DNA of 29,478 nucleotides from Clostridia bacterium. Lineage in GTDB: Bacteria > Bacillota_A > Clostridia > Oscillospirales > CAG-272. Where the stretch lies: positions 1 through 29,478 of the forward strand of contig JAFXWT010000084.1 in assembly GCA_017542695.1 (NCBI GenBank). Reading direction: 5' to 3'. A program made the translations under genes and the position numbers. Below, piece after piece: positions 24,339 through 29,478 of this stretch. The notes beneath the pieces are model-generated. The model was given only the letters and a program-made list of their open reading frames with translations. It ran no database searches and had not been told where the DNA came from. The number at the start of each line of letters is the position of its first letter. Within the stretch, counting starts at the first letter, position 1.

Positions 24339-25271
24339 ATGTTCGGTTGGGGCAAAGAAAAGAAGAAAGACGACGGGTTGGTGATACTGCGAAGCGCAAG
24401 AGCAGGCGAGTGCGGCGGAACGGACGCGACGCAAGATACGCGCGCGCCGAAAAAGATATTGTCTGATGTAATGACGTTCTTTTGCGCGACATCGGTGCTT
24501 GGACATCCTTCCGACGAGATTAAACGGAAATATGAGCCGCTCGGATACGTTTCGGCGTTCGCCGCGCCGTGCGGCGAGGGGACGTTCCTCTTCCTCGAAA
24601 CGTCGGACGGGTTCAGGCGAGGCGGCGAGAGAAAACGCGCGTGGACGCTCGTCAAAGGCGATATTTTCCCGACGCTTGCCGATATAGTTTGCAAATACGA
24701 TCTTGCCCACGACAACGGCTATCATTCGCACACTCACGGCTTGCCCGAAAACTTCGGCGGAAGCATAGACGTAAAATACGAAAGCGGAGAGCGGATAAGC
24801 GTTTCGGATAATCAGTCGCCCGTGCTGTCATTTGCGGCGGCGGTCGCGATCAAAAGCGCTTTCGATAAGTCGATGGCGGGCGAAAAGGTCGCTCTGCCGA
24901 GCGTCGATCTGATTGAAAAGATATGCTTTGAAGAGAAGAGAGACGTCGGCTTCACCCGCGCGGCGCTGACGATCCGTCCCGACGGAACCGCGGTGAACGA
25001 AAAACAGGCGAACTACGGCGAAAAAACGTACGAGAGCGTTAAAGAAGTCGGCGCTGAAACTGTCTGCGGGATAAAGGATATCATCGTTCGCACGGGGCTT
25101 TTGGCGTGGGAGCGTCTGCAGTATGACGAAAGCGGCTTCGGCGGCGAAAAAACGCTGACATTTGTGTTTTGCGGCGGAGAGACGATCGTCGTGCGAAACA
25201 ACGTCGTCGTTCCGCAGGAGATGCGCGACGGATTTTTCAACGTCGAGCTTGAATTGACGACGAAAAATTGA
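24339..25271 (+). CDS. Conserved-looking cytosolic protein of unknown function
   Basis: 310 aa, not recognised. There is no signal peptide or membrane span. The N-terminus is charged (FGWGKEKKKDD). A first half of mixed strands and helices contains a histidine cluster, HDNGYHSHTHG at 124-134, followed by GGSIDVKYESGERISV; the second half repeats a similar strand-helix layout (GFTRAALTIRPDGTAV; LTFVFCGGETIVV). The His cluster could bind a metal, but nothing else shows an active site. GGAGGA lies 6 nt before the ATG, and the gene has its own promoter and shares a two-way terminator with copA. It is almost certainly a real gene given these signals and the unbroken frame. Confidence 0.8.
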   Translation: MFGWGKEKKKDDGLVILRSARAGECGGTDATQDTRAPKKILSDVMTFFCATSVLGHPSDEIKRKYEPLGYVSAFAAPCGEGTFLFLETSDGFRRGGERKRAWTLVKGDIFPTLADIVCKYDLAHDNGYHSHTHGLPENFGGSIDVKYESGERISVSDNQSPVLSFAAAVAIKSAFDKSMAGEKVALPSVDLIEKICFEEKRDVGFTRAALTIRPDGTAVNEKQANYGEKTYESVKEVGAETVCGIKDIIVRTGLLAWERLQYDESGFGGEKTLTFVFCGGETIVVRNNVVVPQEMRDGFFNVELELTTKN

Positions 25272-25274
25272 ATG

Positions 25275-25310
25275 AAAATCCCCGAAAGATCGGTCTTTCG
25301 GGGATTTTTT
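25275..25310. terminator. Bidirectional terminator between convergent genes
   Basis: A perfect 15-bp stem, AAAATCCCCGAAAGA with its complement, around a TCGG loop. A runs on the left and T runs on the right let it end both the 310-aa gene (plus) and copA (minus). The copA stop lies at its edge. Confidence 0.93.
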
Positions 25311-27538
25311 CATTTCCTGTATAATCTCAGCGAATTCGTCACGACGAAAAGCGACGAGAGCGACATCGCCGCCGCGCCAATCATCGGGGAGAGGAGCAGT
25401 CCGAACGCGGGGAAGAGCACGCCTGCCGCTATCGGAATGCCTATGACGTTGTAAATAAAGGCCCAGAAGAGATTTCCGCGAATGACGCGGAGCGTGCGGC
25501 GGGAGAATTTCACGGCGGTCGCCGCGAGGCGCAGATCGCTTTGCATAAGCACCACGTCAGCCGATTCGATGGCGATATCCGTTCCGCTTCCGACGGCGAC
25601 GCCGACGTCAGCCGCCGCGAGCGCCGGCGAATCGTTTATCCCGTCGCCGACCATTATGACGCGCCTGCCGCTTTCACGGAGAGATGATATTTCCTTTTCT
25701 TTTTCGGTCGGGAGCACGTCGGAAACGACTGTTTCGATCCCGACGCGCTTTGCCACGGCGTCGGCGGTGCGGCGATTGTCGCCCGTTAGCATTATCGGCT
25801 CGACGCCGAGTGATTTCAGCTCCGAAACGGCTTCGGCGCTCGTTTCGCGCGGCTCGTCCATCGCGCCGATTATGCCGATCAGCTTACCGCCCGACGCGAA
25901 CATCATCGCCGTTTTGCCGTCTTTTGAGAGGCGCGCGAGCGTTTCTTCATATTCCGAAATATCGACGCCGAGCTCCGCCATATACGCGGCGTTTCCGCCG
26001 TGGTATCTCACGCCGCCAAGCGTCGCTGTCACGCCGCGACCCGGTACCGCGTTAAAATCGTCCGCCGGGATAAGCTCGCTTGTCCCAGCTCTTGTTATCG
26101 CCTCGGCGAGCGGGTGCTCGCTCGATTTTTCAAGCGACGCGGCGATTTTGATAAATTCTTCGTTTGACAGAGAGATCGGAAGAATATCGGTGACGCGCGG
26201 CTCGCCGCGGGTGACGGTCCCCGTCTTGTCGAGGACGGCGGCGTCGCATTTGGAGAGTATCTCAAACGCCTCCGCCGATTTTATCATTATGCCCTTCGAC
26301 GCGCATCGTCCCGCCGCGACGGTTATCGCAACAGGCGTGGCGAGTCCGAGCGCGCACGGGCAGGAAATAACGAGGACGCTTATCGCGCAGTTCAGCGCGT
26401 GTTCAAAGCCGTAATTCAGCATAAGCCATACGGCGCAAGTTACGACCGATATTCCCATAACGACGGGGACGAACACCGCCGCGACTTTGTCAGCGAGCTT
26501 TGCGACGGGCGCTTTCGACGCGCCCGCATTTTCGACAAGCTCGATAATTTTTGAAAGGGTAGTGTCCTTACCGACCTTTTCGGCGCGAAATTTCAGCGTT
26601 CCGTTTTTATTGACCGACGCGGAAAGCACGCTGTCGCCGACCGTTTTGTATACGGGGACGCTTTCGCCCGTCAGCGCCGACTGATCGACGCTCGACGCGC
26701 CTTCGACGACGGTTCCGTCGACAGGGATGCGCTCGCCCGGTTTTATCAATATAATATCGCCGACGAGGATATCCTTCGACGCGATCGTTTCTTCCTTGCC
26801 GTCGCGTATCACCGTCGCCGTTTCCGGCGCGAGCTTTACAAGAGATGAGATCGCCGACGTCGTCTTCTTTTTCGAGCGTTCCTCGAGGAATTTGCCGACG
26901 GTGACGAGAGTCAGTATCATCGCCGCCGACTCAAAATAGAGGTTTTGACGGTAAGCGTCAACGACGTCAGGTTCTCCGAATCCGAGTCCGTAACCTATTC
27001 TGTATATTGAAAAAACACCGTACAGAGCCGCGGCTGCCGACCCGACGGCAACAAGACTGTCCATATTCGGCGAGAGGTGGAACAGAGCGCGGAAGCCGAC
27101 AGCGAAGAATTTTCTGTTGACGTAAAGTATGGGCAGCGTCAGCAAAAACTGCGTGAAGGAGAAAAAGAGCGCGCCCTCAGTCCCGTGAAAGATTTGCGGA
27201 AGAGGAAGCCCGATCATGTGCCCCATTGAAACATACATCAAGATCACGAGCAGCACCGCCGAAACGATCAGCCGCGTCTTGACAGGGGTAAATCCGTCGC
27301 CGTCCTGTATCGCCGCGGCTTTTTCTTCCTCGGCGACCGACGCTTTATATCCGGCTTTTTTAACGGCGGCGCAAATCGCCTTGTCGCTCGTTTTCGTCTC
27401 GTCGTATTCGCATATCATAAATTTTCCGATGAGGTTGACATCGGCTCTCTCAACTCCGTCGACGCGCCGCGTTGCGCGCTCGACGGCCGCCTGACACGCG
27501 GCGCAGCTCATGCCGTTTACATTGAATTTCTTTTTCAT
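25310..27538 (-). CDS. copA: Copper-translocating P1B-type ATPase
   Basis: A 742-aa membrane pump exporting Cu(I). In order: one N-terminal heavy-metal domain with GMSCAAC at 9-15; membrane helices from about 87; actuator motif TGES at 290-293; metal-site CPC at 393-395; phosphorylation site DKTGT at 437-441; the SEHPL motif at 473-477; TGD near 585; GDGINDSP at 631-638; and the YN (696-697) and MSLSS (725-729) residues typical of Cu(I) sites in the last helices. GGAG lies 7 nt before the ATG. No copper chaperone (CopZ) or regulator (CsoR, CopY) gene is adjacent, unusual for Gram-positives. Confidence 0.96.
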   Translation of the reverse strand: MKKKFNVNGMSCAACQAAVERATRRVDGVERADVNLIGKFMICEYDETKTSDKAICAAVKKAGYKASVAEEEKAAAIQDGDGFTPVKTRLIVSAVLLVILMYVSMGHMIGLPLPQIFHGTEGALFFSFTQFLLTLPILYVNRKFFAVGFRALFHLSPNMDSLVAVGSAAAALYGVFSIYRIGYGLGFGEPDVVDAYRQNLYFESAAMILTLVTVGKFLEERSKKKTTSAISSLVKLAPETATVIRDGKEETIASKDILVGDIILIKPGERIPVDGTVVEGASSVDQSALTGESVPVYKTVGDSVLSASVNKNGTLKFRAEKVGKDTTLSKIIELVENAGASKAPVAKLADKVAAVFVPVVMGISVVTCAVWLMLNYGFEHALNCAISVLVISCPCALGLATPVAITVAAGRCASKGIMIKSAEAFEILSKCDAAVLDKTGTVTRGEPRVTDILPISLSNEEFIKIAASLEKSSEHPLAEAITRAGTSELIPADDFNAVPGRGVTATLGGVRYHGGNAAYMAELGVDISEYEETLARLSKDGKTAMMFASGGKLIGIIGAMDEPRETSAEAVSELKSLGVEPIMLTGDNRRTADAVAKRVGIETVVSDVLPTEKEKEISSLRESGRRVIMVGDGINDSPALAAADVGVAVGSGTDIAIESADVVLMQSDLRLAATAVKFSRRTLRVIRGNLFWAFIYNVIGIPIAAGVLFPAFGLLLSPMIGAAAMSLSSLFVVTNSLRLYRK

Positions 27539-27568
27539 TTTTTTACTCCGAAAATTGTTTACACGATA

Positions 27569-27597
27569 ATTTTATCACTGTCTGTCACGTTAGTCAA
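27569..27597 (-). promoter_or_regulatory. Promoter of copA
   Basis: On the minus strand: TTGACT (27597-27592), a 17-bp spacer, then TAAAAT (27574-27569) preceded by TGA. The spacer contains GTGACAGACAGTG, a partly symmetric sequence that could be an operator. I do not see the CopY box TACAnnTGTA. Confidence 0.8.
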
Positions 27598-27616
27598 TGC
27601 TAATTTGCGTTTTTTA

Positions 27617-27645
27617 TTGCTTTTTTAATATTTGTGTGGTAAAAT
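27617..27645 (+). promoter_or_regulatory. Promoter of the EEP-family gene
   Basis: TTGCTT at 27617-27622, a 17-bp spacer, TAAAAT at 27640-27645 preceded by TGG (extended -10). It is divergent from the copA promoter, with 19 bp between the two -35 boxes. Confidence 0.78.
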
Positions 27646-27663
27646 ATAAAAAAATACATATAT

Positions 27664-27667
27664 GAGG
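27664..27667 (+). promoter_or_regulatory. Ribosome binding site deciding the start of the EEP-family gene
   Basis: GAGG, 6 nt before the ATG at 27674. The in-frame ATG at 27662 overlaps this site and has only A/T sequence before it. Confidence 0.7.
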
Positions 27668-27673
27668 TACATC

Positions 27674-28741
27674 ATGGAAAAGAAAACAAAAAGACGCATC
27701 TGGATACCCATTCTGTCCGTTTTTCTCGCACTGATACTCATCGTCGCGGGATATGCGATATATCTTTTCGCGTCGTATTATCGACTCGAGGACAATTTAA
27801 CGCTTGATATCGTCGGCTCGCACGACGGTGTCGCCGAAACGGCGAAGGAATACACCATTGTCACGTGGAACGTCGGCTTCGGCGCTTACAGCGACGATTA
27901 TTCGTTCTTTATGGACGGCGGCAAATATTCGCGCGCTTTTTCAAAGCAGGCGGCGATCGACAACATGACAGCGATGGCGACGCGCGTCGCCGAAATGGCT
28001 CCCGATTTTGCGATAATCCAAGAGGTTGACATAAATTCGACGCGCTCGTATCACCTCGACGAGAGAACGTTCTTAACGGAAAAACTGGCGGGCTTCAACT
28101 ACGATTTCGCGCAGAACTATGATTCGCCGTATCTGTTCTATCCGTTTCTCTCTCCGCACGGAAAGAGCGTTTCGGGCATAATGACGTTCTCGAAATCAAC
28201 TATAACGAGCGCGATCCGCCGCTCGTTCCCGATCGAGACGGGGCTGACAAAATTCCTCGACCTCGACCGCTGCTACAGCGTTTCGCGCATACCCGTGTCG
28301 AACGGAAAAACGCTGTGCCTTTACAACATGCACCTTTCGGCTTACACGTCTGACGGAACGATTGCGACCGAGCAGCTCAAAATGATCATTGCCGATATGG
28401 AAGCCGAATACAAAGCGGGTAACTACGTCGTCTGCGGAGGCGACTTCAACAAAGATCTGCTCGGCAATTCCGCCGAGGTGTTCGGAGTGCCGTTCGGAGA
28501 GTTCACGTGGGCGCAGCCGATCCCCGAGGGGACGATACCCGAGTGGCTGACGCTCGTCGCGTGCTCGAACGCGCCGTCGTGCCGCAACGCCGACAGACCG
28601 TATGACGACACGAACATGGTTCTGACTGTTGACGGATTCCTCATTTCCGCAAACGTCGAGGTGACGTTCGCCGAGGTTGTTGACGAGCAGTTCGCGCATT
28701 CCGACCACAATCCCGTGATAATGAAATTCAAACTGAACTGA
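27674..28741 (+). CDS. Membrane-anchored endonuclease/exonuclease/phosphatase-family protein
   Basis: 355 aa. A basic start and one span at about 9-33 anchor it, with the catalytic domain outside the cytoplasm. The DNase I-like fold motifs are complete: TWNVG (N66), QEVD (E117), NMHLSAY (H220), GGDFNKD (D257, N259) and SDHNPV (D344, H345). These are the Mg-binding and catalytic residues of the family, so it should be an active phosphodiesterase or phosphomonoesterase. The substrate (extracellular DNA, phospholipid head group or other) cannot be told. The gene is followed after 12 nt by the PhnP-like gene, so the two are probably co-transcribed. Confidence 0.88.
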   Translation: MEKKTKRRIWIPILSVFLALILIVAGYAIYLFASYYRLEDNLTLDIVGSHDGVAETAKEYTIVTWNVGFGAYSDDYSFFMDGGKYSRAFSKQAAIDNMTAMATRVAEMAPDFAIIQEVDINSTRSYHLDERTFLTEKLAGFNYDFAQNYDSPYLFYPFLSPHGKSVSGIMTFSKSTITSAIRRSFPIETGLTKFLDLDRCYSVSRIPVSNGKTLCLYNMHLSAYTSDGTIATEQLKMIIADMEAEYKAGNYVVCGGDFNKDLLGNSAEVFGVPFGEFTWAQPIPEGTIPEWLTLVACSNAPSCRNADRPYDDTNMVLTVDGFLISANVEVTFAEVVDEQFAHSDHNPVIMKFKLN

Positions 28742-28753
28742 CGGAGGGATATT

Positions 28754-29478
28754 ATGAAGATAAAATTTCTCGGAACGGCGGCGGCAGAGGGAGTTCCCGC
28801 GCTGTTCTGTAAATGTCAAACGTGCAAAGCCGCCCGTGCTCTCGGCGGCAAGAACATCCGCTCGCGCACGCAGGCGATCATCGACGACAAGCTCGTGGTC
28901 GACTGGCCTGCCGACGCATTCATGCACATGATACAAAACGGCATCGACTACGCCGATGTCACGTCCGTTATCATCACGCACATTCACGAGGATCATTTTT
29001 ACCCGAAGGATTTTTCCAACCGCCGCAAGTGGTTCGGAATGCTTGAGGGATGCGAGCAGCTGACTATCTACGGCTCGGAAGACCTTTATGATCAGTTTAT
29101 GCTCGACATTGAAAAATATCAGCGGAACTTCCCGAAAGACATTCCGAACACTGTAAATCTGAAAATCGTTCCGCCTTACGAGACGTTTGAGGCGGACGGA
29201 TATAAGATAACGCCGATGCGCGCCTATCACGGCACGGCGAACCCGTACATTTACGCCATAGAAAAGGACGGGAAGGCACTGCTTTACGCGCACGACACCG
29301 ACATATTCTTTGACGAGGTGTTCGACTTCATCAAGGAGCGCGGGATGAAATTCGATTTCGTCACGCTCGACTGCACGATGGGGACGCGCGATTTCAAGTA
29401 TCACGGGCATATGTGTTTAAGCCGCAACGTCGTCGTGCGCGACAGACTGATCGAACTCGGCGCCGCCGACGAAAAGAC
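28754..29478 (+). CDS. PhnP-like metallo-beta-lactamase-fold hydrolase, 3' end outside window
   Basis: The first 241 residues are present; the window ends in the gene. MKIKFLGTAAAEGVPALFCKCQTCKAAR matches the PhnP pattern GTxxxxGVPxxxCxCxxC, including the paired cysteines (19, 21, 24) that hold a structural zinc. The catalytic metal motif THIHEDH is at 75-81, with H159 and the HDTD motif (180-183) as further ligands. PhnP itself hydrolyses phosphoribosyl cyclic phosphate in phosphonate use, but no phn genes are nearby, so a related phosphodiesterase is the safer call. GGAGGG lies 6 nt before the ATG. Confidence 0.85.
   Translation, partial: MKIKFLGTAAAEGVPALFCKCQTCKAARALGGKNIRSRTQAIIDDKLVVDWPADAFMHMIQNGIDYADVTSVIITHIHEDHFYPKDFSNRRKWFGMLEGCEQLTIYGSEDLYDQFMLDIEKYQRNFPKDIPNTVNLKIVPPYETFEADGYKITPMRAYHGTANPYIYAIEKDGKALLYAHDTDIFFDEVFDFIKERGMKFDFVTLDCTMGTRDFKYHGHMCLSRNVVVRDRLIELGAADEK

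Noticed and set aside
28196..29410. 404-aa minus-strand open frame
   Set aside because: It crosses two well-supported plus-strand genes with intact catalytic motifs; it is a composition artefact.
1..29478. CRISPR arrays, insertion sequences, phage genes, tRNA or rRNA genes
   Set aside because: No regularly spaced direct repeats, transposase motifs, terminal inverted repeats or tRNA/rRNA sequences were seen on either strand.

Overview
The window looks like a chromosomal stretch from an anaerobic low-GC-lineage Gram-positive (Bacillota, class Clostridia; an Oscillospirales- or Christensenellales-like gut bacterium is my best guess, by inference). The supporting signs are: strong Shine-Dalgarno sites before almost every gene; a ThiI without a rhodanese domain; the clostridial orders minD-mgsA and zapA-peptidase U32; a CIRCE heat-shock operator; and sugar ABC transporters encoded without their own ATPase. 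Coding DNA is GC-rich and the gaps are AT-rich. There are no rRNA or tRNA genes, insertion sequences, phage genes or CRISPR arrays.

Layout. (1) 1-4447, minus strand: htpG (3' end outside the window) behind a CIRCE operator, a terminator, then mgsA-minD from a near-consensus promoter, then thiI. (2) 4593-10802, plus strand: a tightly packed, mostly overlapping housekeeping operon, zapA - U32 peptidase (RlhA-like) - maf - nth - rarA - Gfo/Idh/MocA oxidoreductase - rnhA. It carries cell division, RNA modification/peptidase, nucleotide sanitation and DNA repair genes, with one metabolic dehydrogenase inserted. (3) 10803-11317: a 515-bp gap with a terminator, several GC-rich hairpins and a strong promoter. 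(4) 11318-23841, plus strand: a seven-gene operon, the most distinctive part of the window. It encodes a 1004-aa secreted solute-binding protein with two N-terminal jelly-roll-like repeats, a MalF/MalG-type permease pair, a 706-aa membrane protein (outside NHL-type beta-propeller, TPR-like linker, Yip1-like membrane domain), an 1129-aa secreted DUF5696-type protein with a possible TIM barrel, and a second MalF/MalG-type permease pair. A strong terminator closes it. (5) 23903-25310: two single-gene units of unknown function (an 87-aa two-helix membrane protein and a 310-aa cytosolic protein), each with its own promoter and terminator. (6) 25310-27538, minus strand: a CopA-type copper ATPase, divergent from (7) 27674-29478, plus strand: a membrane-anchored endonuclease/exonuclease/phosphatase-fold enzyme and a PhnP-like metallo-beta-lactamase-fold enzyme cut by the window end.

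How the parts fit. The operon in (4) reads as one cell-surface import machine. The binding protein and the DUF5696 protein are exported without lipobox cysteines, the NHL propeller is tethered to the membrane, and four permease subunits would form two channels that must borrow a housekeeping ATPase. Its substrate is unknown. Other notable points are an MgsA homologue that has lost the known catalytic residues, a recurring extended -10 promoter motif, and face-to-face promoters between thiI and zapA. All function calls are from reading the translations; no database search was run.
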